NCBI RefSeq assembly: GCF_900103885.1
Contig: NZ_FNIM01000002.1
Span: 1-39,042 of the forward strand
Length of the DNA stretch: 39,042 nucleotides
Direction of reading: 5' to 3'
From: Actinomyces ruminicola
GTDB lineage: Bacteria > Actinomycetota > Actinomycetes > Actinomycetales > Actinomycetaceae
Position 1 is the first letter of the stretch. Each line of letters opens with the position of its first letter. A model generated the notes under the pieces. That model saw nothing but the letters and a program-made list of their open reading frames with translations, was not told where the DNA came from and ran no database searches. The position numbers and the translations under genes were made by a program. Below are positions 23,196-30,533 of the stretch, one piece after another.

Positions 23196-25411
23196 GGCTT
23201 CTCCTTGGGTGACCGTGACTGCTTGCGGGCTTGCTTCCGCGACTTCTTCTTGCTCGAACGCTTGACAGCAGCCTTCCGCGGCCGCTGTGCGGGGCCGGGA
23301 GGTGCCTCGCGAGCATCCCCCGTCGTCACCGGCGGACGGACGGGGAGCACCACCGTGACGCGGGTGCGGCCGGGCTCGGAGTCCACCGCGATGGAACCGC
23401 GGTGGGCGTCGACGACGCTCTTGGCCAGCCCCATGCCCAGCCCCAGCCCGAACCTCACCTGACCGTGCTTGGTGGTGAAGCGGGGCTCGAAGATGCGGGG
23501 CAGAATATCCGGATCGATGCCCGGGCCGTTGTCCTGCACCTGCACGCGCACCCCGCCGGCCACCGGCGCGATGCGCACCTTGACCCGGCCCGGGCGCGGG
23601 GCCAGGCCGGTTTCCGCGGTCTCCTTAGCCTGGGCGGCCAGGGCGTCGGCGGAGTTGGCGAGGATGTTGGTCCACACCTGCACCAGTTCGCCGGCGTGTC
23701 CCGGCACCGGCGGGAGCGCGCCCGGCTCGGTCGGGTAATCCCGCTCGACCTCGACTCCCTCCAGCCGGTGCGCGGTCAGCCGCAGGGCGTCCTCGACCAC
23801 CTCCCGCAGGTCGACGTCGACCATGTCCTCGCCGTCAGGCCGCACATACGTGGACAGGCTGGCGACGAGCCCGCTGATGCGGCCGGTCGCCAAGCGCATA
23901 TTGCGTTCGGCGCGGCCGATGGCGGCGGCCGCCTCGACGGTGGCCAGGCGCTGGGAGTCCGCGGCCAGCGCGCGGACGGTGCCCGGGTCGGCATCGGCGT
24001 CGATGCCGGCCGCCACCAGGCGGCGGGCCAGTTCCCGATCCCCGACCGCCTGCTCCAGCTGCTTACGGGCGGCGCGCTCGGCGCGAGTGGAGGCCGCGGA
24101 CCGGGTGCGGGCGGCGTCCGCGACCTGGCGGATAACCTCGCCGTCGGGGTGGGTGGCCAGCACCTCGGCAAGTCCGCCGCTCAGGTGGTCGCCGGCGCGC
24201 TGGAGCGCGGCCACGGGGTTGTTCAGCTCGTGGGCGACGCCGGCGGCCAGCTCCCCCAGGGTGGCGAAGCGCTCCTGGGCCAGCAGTTCCAGGCGGGCCT
24301 GCTCCAGGGCGGTGAGGGCCTCCTGCACCTGCAGGCGCTCGGCGTCCAGCGCCGCCGCCAGCTCGATCTTCTCCACCTGCAGGATCTCCGAGCGCGCCAG
24401 CCGCTTGGTCAGGGACCGGATGATCAGGGCGGCGAGCACCTGCTCGGTCACCTCGTTCTCCCGCAGCGCCCGATCCAGCTGCTCGATGGACAGCAGGATG
24501 AGCTCCACATCCGTGGTGGTGGTGGCCGTGACGAAGGCGCGCCCGTGGCTGGCCAGTGACACCAGGCCGATGATGCGGCCGGTGGTGGCGTGGTGGAGGG
24601 TGACCTCACCGACCCGGGTGTGGCGGGTCAGGGCCACCGAGCCGCTGACCACCACGTAGACGCCGTCGACGATCTGCCCCTGATGAGTCAGCCGCACCCC
24701 GGCGGGCAGCCGCAGGCGCGGGCGCGGCCCGAGAACCTGCTCGCAGGCGGCTATCAGTTCGGCCGTCAGGGCGTCGGAGCGGTGGGTGAGCGCCTCCAGC
24801 AGCGGGGAGTGGCCCAGCCCGTTGCCGTCGCGCAGCCGCCGGGGGTCCTCGGCGGGCAGGTGGTCGCGCATCCAGCGGCGGATCTGCGCCCGGGCCCGCT
24901 CCCCAATGGCGCCGGGCGTCCAGGGCACGGCGATCACCTCGCGCACCAGGTCCTCGTCAATGGCCCGGCCGAGGTCGTGCAGCTCGGCGCGTTCGGTCAG
25001 CAGCACCATCCGGGCAGAGGCCAGGGCGGGGTAGTGGGCGACGGCGGCGGCGACGTCGTCGAGGCTGCCGACCTCGTCGGTGGCGATGATCAGGGCCACG
25101 GTGGCCGGCTCCGCAGCCGGGGCCCCGGGCCCGGCAGAGCCGACGGAATCGGCGGGGGCCGCGTCGGCGCCCGCGGATTCGGTCACCGCCCGGGCGCCGA
25201 CAGAATGGCCGCCGCCGGCCCAGCTGAACAGCTCGGCCAGGGTGCGCACGCGCACGACTTCGGCCAGCGCCCGCACCGCCGGGGTGACCTCGTGGGCGGC
25301 CTGTGTGCCCAGCGACGTCGGGGAGACGACGGCAACCACCAGCCGGCCCACGCCGTCGGCAGGGGCATCGGCGGGCGCTTGCCCGCCAGCGGGATCGGGC
25401 GGGAGGCTCAT
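23192..25411 (-). CDS. Hybrid-like sensor kinase: pseudo-receiver, cNMP-like domain, histidine kinase
   Basis: 739 residues from ATG 25411, which overlaps the transporter stop (ATGA). Residues about 22-175 resemble a receiver domain that has lost its chemistry: LVVAVVSPTSLGTQA replaces the acidic pocket, ATDEVGS replaces the D-x-x-M-P site, and VIAVPWTPGAI aligns with YIAKPWDPSRL of the partner regulator but with V for the lysine. About 225-335 is a cyclic-nucleotide-binding-like beta barrel (LPAGVRLTHQGQIVDGVYVVVSGSV). A coiled coil then leads to LGELAAGVAHELNNPVAAL (H394) and an ATPase domain with TNILANSADAL, VQDNGPGIDP and GLGLGMGLAKSVV. No membrane segment is seen. The tail (about 700-739) is rich in K and R. 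A role in sensing transport or metabolite state for the DASS carrier is inferred from operon position. Confidence 0.93.
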   Translation of the reverse strand: MSLPPDPAGGQAPADAPADGVGRLVVAVVSPTSLGTQAAHEVTPAVRALAEVVRVRTLAELFSWAGGGHSVGARAVTESAGADAAPADSVGSAGPGAPAAEPATVALIIATDEVGSLDDVAAAVAHYPALASARMVLLTERAELHDLGRAIDEDLVREVIAVPWTPGAIGERARAQIRRWMRDHLPAEDPRRLRDGNGLGHSPLLEALTHRSDALTAELIAACEQVLGPRPRLRLPAGVRLTHQGQIVDGVYVVVSGSVALTRHTRVGEVTLHHATTGRIIGLVSLASHGRAFVTATTTTDVELILLSIEQLDRALRENEVTEQVLAALIIRSLTKRLARSEILQVEKIELAAALDAERLQVQEALTALEQARLELLAQERFATLGELAAGVAHELNNPVAALQRAGDHLSGGLAEVLATHPDGEVIRQVADAARTRSAASTRAERAARKQLEQAVGDRELARRLVAAGIDADADPGTVRALAADSQRLATVEAAAAIGRAERNMRLATGRISGLVASLSTYVRPDGEDMVDVDLREVVEDALRLTAHRLEGVEVERDYPTEPGALPPVPGHAGELVQVWTNILANSADALAAQAKETAETGLAPRPGRVKVRIAPVAGGVRVQVQDNGPGIDPDILPRIFEPRFTTKHGQVRFGLGLGMGLAKSVVDAHRGSIAVDSEPGRTRVTVVLPVRPPVTTGDAREAPPGPAQRPRKAAVKRSSKKKSRKQARKQSRSPKEKP

Positions 25412-26847
25412 AGCATTCCCATCGCCGACCACAGCAGTGGCATGACCAGCACCAGCACGGCGGTGCCGGTGATGCCGATGATGAGGCCGACCCGGGCCAT
25501 GTCGCCGGTGGCGATCTCCCCGGTGGCGTACGCGATGGCGTTGGGCGGGGTGGAGATCGGCAGGCTCATGCCCAGCGAGCAGGCCAGCGCCAGCACCACG
25601 GCGATCGTCACCGGCTCCAGGCCGTCGATGCCCGTGGCCAGGCCCATGGCCAGCGGCACCAGCAGGTTGCAGGCGGCGGAGTTGGAGATGACGTTGGACA
25701 GGGCCAGGCCGAGCGCCCCCATGAGCACCACCACCGCCAGGGCAGGCATCGAGGTCCAGTTGAACAGGTTCAGGATCCACTCGTCCAGGCCGGTGGCACC
25801 CACGCCGTCGCCCAGGGCGATGCCGCCGGCCACCAGCCACAGCACGTCCCAGGACAGCCCGGCCAGGTCCTTACCGGTCATGACCCGGGTCACCAGCATG
25901 GCCACGATCGCCATGAAGCCGATGACGTTGGCGCTCAGACCGTGCAGCGACTCGGTCATCCAGGCCAGGATGGTGACGCCGGCGATGACGTAGAACATGA
26001 CGGCACGGCGGTCGGTGTACCACTCGGCCCGCATGTCCAGCTCGACGCTCAGGCCACCCGGTAGGAATACCGCGCAGATCAGCAGCCAGGCGCCCAGCAG
26101 GATGACGAGCATCAGCGGAATGGACATGAGCATCCAGTCCAGGAAGCTGATGGCGTGGCCGGCCTCCGCCAGGGCGCCCAGGGCGATGGCGTTGGGGGGC
26201 GTGCCCACGGGCGTGCCCATGCCGCCCACATTCGCCGCCACCGGGATGGACAGCGCCAATCCGGTGCGGGGCCGGCCCTCGGGCAGGGCGCCGAGCACCG
26301 GAATGACCACGGCGAACATGGTGGCGGTGGTGGCCGTGTTGGACATGAACATGCTCAGCACGGCGGTGATGACCATCAGGCCCAGCACGGTGCGGCGGGC
26401 GGAGCCGGTGAAGGGCTTGATGAGGACGGCGGCCAGGTTCTTGTCCAGGTGGAACTTCTCGGCGCCGTCGGCGATGAGGAAGCCGCCCAGGAACAGGACG
26501 ATGACGGGGTTGGCCAGGGCCGCGAAGAAGCTGGAGTAGGCGGTGGCGTCCTCGGGGACCGGCAGGACTGCCTGGTCGGAGATCAGCAGCACCTCCAGTC
26601 CGATCACCAGGACGGCCGTGGCCACCAGCGGGATCGCCTCGCTCACCCACAGCACGATGGCGAGCAGGAAGATCGACAGCATCCGCTCACCCATCGGATC
26701 CAGGTCGGGGACGTCGACCAGGAGCGGCACCAGGAAGACGGCGGCGGCGACAAGCAGGCCGATGATCTGCTTGCGGGTCAGCGGCTCGAGCCGGTCCGGG
26801 ACACGAGGACGTGGTCGGTTGGCGGCGGTACGCGTGCGCGCGGGCAT
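25408..26847 (-). CDS. SLC13/DASS family anion transporter
   Basis: 479 residues; ATG 26847 preceded by GAGGAGGATCC, a strong ribosome-binding site. The family hallmarks are two SNT-type clamshell motifs (MSNTATTATM in the first repeat; ISNSAACNLLVPLA in the second) and the following GTPVGTPPNAIALG and SLPISTPPNAIAYATG loops. About eleven hydrophobic segments are present. DASS carriers import di- or tricarboxylates or sulfate, often with Na+; the serine in place of threonine in the second motif leaves the ion and substrate open. It is first gene of the operon with the kinase and regulator, all joined by 4-bp overlaps, so it is likely regulated by, or a signal source for, that pair. Confidence 0.93.
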   Translation of the reverse strand: MPARTRTAANRPRPRVPDRLEPLTRKQIIGLLVAAAVFLVPLLVDVPDLDPMGERMLSIFLLAIVLWVSEAIPLVATAVLVIGLEVLLISDQAVLPVPEDATAYSSFFAALANPVIVLFLGGFLIADGAEKFHLDKNLAAVLIKPFTGSARRTVLGLMVITAVLSMFMSNTATTATMFAVVIPVLGALPEGRPRTGLALSIPVAANVGGMGTPVGTPPNAIALGALAEAGHAISFLDWMLMSIPLMLVILLGAWLLICAVFLPGGLSVELDMRAEWYTDRRAVMFYVIAGVTILAWMTESLHGLSANVIGFMAIVAMLVTRVMTGKDLAGLSWDVLWLVAGGIALGDGVGATGLDEWILNLFNWTSMPALAVVVLMGALGLALSNVISNSAACNLLVPLAMGLATGIDGLEPVTIAVVLALACSLGMSLPISTPPNAIAYATGEIATGDMARVGLIIGITGTAVLVLVMPLLWSAMGML

Positions 26848-26962
26848 GGATCCTCCTCGTGGCACCCGGAGTCCGAAGTGTCCCCGACATCTTTGCCGGG
26901 TCGAGCAGATCCTATGTGATGCTCGGCGCAAACACCGCAGGCGTCGGGGCGCGCTGGTGATC

Positions 26963-27874
26963 TCAACCCAGCAACCGGTCCACCCAGGGATCCACCACCG
27001 CCCAGAACCCCTCGGGTCGGGTACGGCGCACGTCATGGCCGGCGCCCGGAACCAGCGCGGTCTCGACCTGCGGGTTGGCGAGGCGGGCAAGCACGTCCAG
27101 GCCCGCAGGACCCACGCGCGCCGAGCCGGGACGATCACCGGTGACCAGGAGCGTGGGCACCTTCAGTTCCGCCATCGCCTCCTCCCACGGCACCGGCGGG
27201 GCGACCACCCCGGTGTCCAGCAGGGACGTGTCTACCCGCTGACCGGCCCATACGCCGGCGACGGCCTCGTCGTCGGGGATCTCCGGATCGGCCAGGGCGC
27301 GGGCCACGGCGCCGGGCAGGTCGGCGAGCTCGGCGGCGCGGGCGCGCTTGCGGGCGGCGCCGCGCTCACGCAGCTCCTGCTGCGTGCGAGTGCCGTAGCG
27401 GGCCGGGTCCAGCAGGACCACCCCGCCGACCAGCTCCGGGCGGCGCACGGCCGCAACCATGGCGGTGGCGGCACCCATGGAGTGGCCAATGAGGACCGGG
27501 CCGATGCCGGCCGACCCGGAGCCGGCAGGACGGCCGGACCCGGCGGTGTTCACCGAGGCGGCCGCAGCGCCGTTCCCTGACGTGCCGAGCCCGCCGTCAC
27601 CGGCCGGCCGCGGCCCACCGGGCGCGGCGAGCTCTTCGAGGAGATCGATCACGTCATCGACCAGCACGTCCCCGGCCCGGGCCAGCTCGGCCGGAGTCCA
27701 GCGCGGGGACAGGCCGTGACCGCGGGCGTCGGCGGCGACCACCCGATAGCCGCGGCCCACCCAATGGTCGATGGCGTCGGCCTGGGAGACGGCCGAGCCG
27801 GTGATCCCGTGGAGGAGGACCAGGGTGGGGGCGGTGGCGGGGCCGGCGACGATGCGGGCGAGGGGCAGAGGCAT
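26963..27874 (-). CDS. Alpha/beta-hydrolase
   Basis: 303 residues from ATG 27874 (GGGGGAAGA about 10 bases upstream). The oxyanion segment is VLLHGITGS (about residues 17-25), the nucleophile elbow is LIGHSMGAATAMV, a late acidic residue is in LLVTGDRPGS and the catalytic histidine is in VPGAGHDVRRT. Substrate unknown; such proteins include esterases, C-C hydrolases and haloperoxidase-like enzymes. A Gly/Ala/Pro-rich low-complexity stretch of about 40 residues lies between the N-terminal strand block and the nucleophile, where family members usually have a short loop. It is divergent from luxS with only 38 bases between starts, so the two promoters overlap. Confidence 0.88.
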   Translation of the reverse strand: MPLPLARIVAGPATAPTLVLLHGITGSAVSQADAIDHWVGRGYRVVAADARGHGLSPRWTPAELARAGDVLVDDVIDLLEELAAPGGPRPAGDGGLGTSGNGAAAASVNTAGSGRPAGSGSAGIGPVLIGHSMGAATAMVAAVRRPELVGGVVLLDPARYGTRTQQELRERGAARKRARAAELADLPGAVARALADPEIPDDEAVAGVWAGQRVDTSLLDTGVVAPPVPWEEAMAELKVPTLLVTGDRPGSARVGPAGLDVLARLANPQVETALVPGAGHDVRRTRPEGFWAVVDPWVDRLLG

Positions 27875-27900
27875 GCCGCCATTCTTCCCCCAGATGCCGC

Positions 27901-27906
27901 TAGCCT
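27901..27906 (+). promoter_or_regulatory. Leaderless -10 box of luxS (TAGCCT)
   Basis: TAGCCT-GAAGGC-ATG puts the box 6 bases before the start codon at 27913, the leaderless arrangement. The MTA/SAH nucleosidase gene has the same layout (TAGACT-CGGGGC-ATG). No Shine-Dalgarno sequence fits in this space. Confidence 0.55.
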
Positions 27907-27912
27907 GAAGGC

Positions 27913-28380
27913 ATGGGCAAGCATCGTATGAATGTGGAGTCATTCAACCTCGACCACACCAAGGTGGCGGCGCCGTTCGTGCGCATCGCGGACCGCAAGC
28001 GGCTGCCGGGCGGCGACGAGCTGGTCAAGTACGACGTGCGCTTCTGCCAGCCCAACCGGGAGCACCTGGAGATGCGGGCCGTGCACTCGATCGAGCACCT
28101 GACCGCCGAGCTCATGCGCAACCACACCGACCGGCTGCTCGACTGGAGCCCCATGGGCTGCCAGACCGGCTTCTACGCCCTGACGCTGGGGCTGGAGCCG
28201 GAGGAGTTCCTGCCGCTGCTGGAGGCGACCCTCCGAGACATCCTCGAGGCCGCCGAGGTGCCGGCCGCCAACGAGGTGCAGTGCGGCTGGGGCGCCCACC
28301 ACTCCCTCGAGGCCGCCCAGGAGGCGGTCCGGGGCCTCCTCGCCAAGCGCGAGGAGTGGGAGAGCGTGTTCGCCAGTTAG
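27913..28380 (+). CDS. luxS: S-ribosylhomocysteine lyase (LuxS)
   Basis: 155 residues, full length. The enzyme cleaves S-ribosylhomocysteine to homocysteine and DPD, the AI-2 precursor. Active-site metal ligands are H58 and H62 in AVHSIEHL and C124 in [10 protein letters not shown]61 and C83 ([10 protein letters not shown]) are the acid/base residues. The N-terminal [18 protein letters not shown] is typical of the family. It works after the MTA/SAH nucleosidase encoded 1.3 kb downstream, completing the SAH recycling route. Translation appears leaderless. The inverted-repeat element at 28395 starts 14 bases after its stop. Confidence 0.98.
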   Translation: MGKHRMNVESFNLDHTKVAAPFVRIADRKRLPGGDELVKYDVRFCQPNREHLEMRAVHSIEHLTAELMRNHTDRLLDWSPMGCQTGFYALTLGLEPEEFLPLLEATLRDILEAAEVPAANEVQCGWGAHHSLEAAQEAVRGLLAKREEWESVFAS

Positions 28381-28394
28381 ATTTCAGAAGAGAA

Positions 28395-28527
28395 GTGTCC
28401 ATCGGTGACCACTTTGACCTCCACCGACGTGATGGCCGAGTCGACACTGGCGTAGTTGCAACGATTTAAGCCAGTTTCCTTCAGATACTGATGGCACATC
28501 TCCACCATATTGGTCACCGATGGACAC
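28395..28527. repeat. 133-bp element with perfect 17-bp inverted ends
   Basis: GTGTCCATCGGTGACCA (28395-28411) and its exact reverse complement (28511-28527) enclose 99 bases of lower-GC, non-coding DNA. CTTTGACC follows the left arm inwardly and the right arm outwardly. The arms resemble subterminal transposase-binding motifs; no transposase is present. It may be a MITE or an IS scar placed after the luxS stop. Confidence 0.65.
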
Positions 28528-28569
28528 CTTTGACCCTGCGCGGGCTCGGCAGGGTCCGAGCGCAGCAAA

Positions 28570-28621
28570 CCACAGGGATGCCTGTGGATAAGCCGCTTGA
28601 CGCGGCGGGATATCCACAGGC
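28570..28621. promoter_or_regulatory. Competing hairpins with a TTATCCACA motif upstream of the DUF559 gene
   Basis: Segment 1 CCACAGG (28570-28576) pairs with segment 2 CCTGTGG (28581-28587). Segment 2, extended as GCCTGTGGATA (28580-28590), also pairs perfectly with segment 3 TATCCACAGGC (28611-28621). The pairings exclude one another. Segment 2 includes TGTGGATAA, the complement of the DnaA box TTATCCACA. It could be an RNA switch, a protein-binding palindrome or a selfish repeat linked with such genes. Confidence 0.45.
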
Positions 28622-28669
28622 TGAGTATTTGGCGTTGTCGGCAGCGCCGGTCCAGTCGATGCTCGCTCC

Positions 28670-29533
28670 ATGGGGTATGCGGACAGGCGGGACCGGATCC
28701 TGCGCGCCTTGGCGGCGGCGCACGGAGCCGCCAGAGCGCGCTACCTCGCCACCGACCGCAGCGATCGGCGGACACTTGCGCGCATGGTGGAGGAGGGCGG
28801 GGTCCAGGAGTATCCGGGCCGCGTCATCGCCCTGCCCGGGACGAGGCGGGAGGTCATTGTCGCCCGGCAGGTGGGCGGACTCATTGGCTGCGCTCACGCC
28901 GTGGTCGCCCACGGGCTCCCCACTCGGAGTGATCCCGGCCCCCGCGTGCATGTGCTGGTGTCCACCACGCCGCGAGCGGCCCCGCTGCGCACCACCTGCC
29001 ATCACATCCCTGGCTTGTTCGTGGACCCGCTGGGCTCGCCCTATGCCGACGCGGAGACCATGCTGACCACCTTCATGCGGTGCGCGGAGCCGCTAGACGC
29101 CCTCATCGCCCTGGACGCGGCCCTGCGCGGCGGGCTCGTCACCAAGGAGCAGCTGCGAGCCGGGCTGCGGGGCAACCGCAACGGAATGCTGAGGGAACTG
29201 CTGGACCGTGCCAACCCGAAGTCCCGCTCGCTGTTGGAGACCATTGCGCGCTACGAGCTCGAGGAGGCCGGCGCCGCCCCCGAGGCAGGGGTGGAGGTGC
29301 CCATCGGGGAGCTGGACCTGCTCCTGGGCCGGCTCGACATCGAGACCGACGGGCACGAGTTCCACAGTCAGCGAGCCGACTGGGAGCGTGACCGCCGACG
29401 GGACCAATGGCTGATCGCGCACGGCTACACCCCGCTACGGCTCACCTCGCACCAGGTGCTCACGCACCAGACCGTCGAGCTGGTGCGGCCCGTGGCACAG
29501 CGCCTGGGCTGCTGGCCCGAGCCGGCCGCATGA
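28670..29533 (+). CDS. DUF559-type nuclease-like protein with winged N-terminal domain
   Basis: 287 residues from ATG 28670. The N-terminal part (about 1-80) resembles the winged-helix domain seen in AbiEi-like and related actinobacterial proteins (RYLATDRSDRRTLARMVEEGGVQEYPGRVIAL). The C-terminal part (about 195-285) has the Vsr-like DUF559 layout: ELDLLLGRLDIETDGHEFH, then DWERDRRRDQWLIAHGYTPLRLT, giving D/E-x-D catalytic candidates followed by the R-D-R-R-D helix. A nuclease role is inferred by family only. No antitoxin or methylase partner is adjacent. It separates luxS from the nucleosidase gene and is preceded by two inverted-repeat structures, suggesting insertion as a unit. Confidence 0.85.
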   Translation: MGYADRRDRILRALAAAHGAARARYLATDRSDRRTLARMVEEGGVQEYPGRVIALPGTRREVIVARQVGGLIGCAHAVVAHGLPTRSDPGPRVHVLVSTTPRAAPLRTTCHHIPGLFVDPLGSPYADAETMLTTFMRCAEPLDALIALDAALRGGLVTKEQLRAGLRGNRNGMLRELLDRANPKSRSLLETIARYELEEAGAAPEAGVEVPIGELDLLLGRLDIETDGHEFHSQRADWERDRRRDQWLIAHGYTPLRLTSHQVLTHQTVELVRPVAQRLGCWPEPAA

Positions 29534-29633
29534 ACTCCGAAGCCGACTGTCCCCCTGCTGGACCGCACATACCCGGACCGGCTATCCCGACCGGTGCGGG
29601 TGGGCCGGGCGGTGTACGGGCCGAGCATCCGCC

Positions 29634-29639
29634 TAGACT
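29634..29639 (+). promoter_or_regulatory. Leaderless -10 box of the nucleosidase gene (TAGACT)
   Basis: TAGACT-CGGGGC-ATG: 6 bases between the box and the start codon at 29646, the same layout as luxS. Confidence 0.55.
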
Positions 29640-29645
29640 CGGGGC

Positions 29646-30410
29646 ATGAGCGCACATCGGACTCCCGTTGCCGCCGGGTCCCGCCGCCGGGTGGCAGCCG
29701 TCGTGGTGGTGGCGATGCCGGAGGAGGCCCGGCCCTTCCTGCACCACCTGCCCCTGCGCGAGGGCGCTGCCGGCCCGGAACTGCCCGGCGACGCCGAGGC
29801 CTGGTCGCTGGATCTGGGCGGGGGGCGCGAGCTGCTCCTGGTGCGCTCGGGGATCGGGCTGGTGGCGTCCGCGAGTGCGCTGGCGACGGTACTGACCCAG
29901 GTACACCCGGAGGTCATCGTCTCCGCGGGCACCACCGGGGGCCTCGGGCGCGACGTGGAGGTCGGGGACGTGTGCGTGTCCGCCGATCTGGCCTACACGG
30001 ACGTGGACGCCACCGCCTTCGGTTACGCGCCGGGCCAGACCCCGGGGCAGCCCGCCACCTTCGCGGCCGACCCGGACCTGGTGGCGCGCGCCGGCGCGGC
30101 GCGCGACGCCCTGCACGCCGCCACCCCCGCGGCGGGCGCGGCCCGCATCCACGTGGGCCAGATGCTCGCGGGCGGCTCCTTCGTCACCGCCGCGAACGTG
30201 AAGGACACCCGCGAGCGCTTCCCGCAGGCGGTGAGCACCGACATGGAGTCGACCGCCCTGGCGCAGGTGGCGCACGCCGCCGCCATCCCCTTCGCCTCCA
30301 TCCGCGGGGTCTCCGACCTGTGCGGGCCGCAGGCCGGCCAGGACTTCCACATCGGCGCCGACGAGGCGGCGGCCCGCTCCGCCGCGGTAGCGCTGGCGGC
30401 GCTGGGCTGA
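29646..30410 (+). CDS. mtnN: 5'-methylthioadenosine/S-adenosylhomocysteine nucleosidase
   Basis: 254 residues with about 15 extra N-terminal residues before the core. It removes adenine from MTA and SAH; the SAH product is the LuxS substrate. Core motifs: VVVAMPEEARPF (acidic pair aligning with E12 of the E. coli enzyme), RSGIGLVASASAL, VSAGTTGGLGRDVEVGDV, STDMESTALAQVAH (ribose-binding M-E) and SIRGVSDLCG with the catalytic aspartate. It lies on the same strand as luxS with the DUF559 gene between. Futalosine hydrolase is an alternative, but the partner luxS favours MTA/SAH. Confidence 0.93.
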   Translation: MSAHRTPVAAGSRRRVAAVVVVAMPEEARPFLHHLPLREGAAGPELPGDAEAWSLDLGGGRELLLVRSGIGLVASASALATVLTQVHPEVIVSAGTTGGLGRDVEVGDVCVSADLAYTDVDATAFGYAPGQTPGQPATFAADPDLVARAGAARDALHAATPAAGAARIHVGQMLAGGSFVTAANVKDTRERFPQAVSTDMESTALAQVAHAAAIPFASIRGVSDLCGPQAGQDFHIGADEAAARSAAVALAALG

Positions 30411-30460
30411 GCGCGGCGAGCCGCACCCGGGCCGGACGCCCGCGGCATGAGCCCGCAGCT

Positions 30461-30504
30461 GTACGGGAGCTCCCACGTACGTTTGTACGGGAAGTTCCAC
30501 GTAC
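30461..30504. repeat. Two 20-bp palindrome-like units with 24-bp period
   Basis: GTACGGGAGCTCCCACGTAC (30461-30480) and GTACGGGAAGTTCCACGTAC (30485-30504) differ at three bases. Each has a central palindrome and GTAC ends. They lie between convergent genes; possible double terminator, protein-binding repeat or repetitive intergenic element. Confidence 0.7.
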
Positions 30505-30533
30505 TTCCCCGCCTCCCTGACTCCCGCCCGGCG

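Noticed and set aside
28583..28591. DnaA-box-like TTATCCACA as part of an origin
   Set aside because: A single box within a palindrome, with no box cluster, AT-rich unwinding region or dnaA/dnaN genes.
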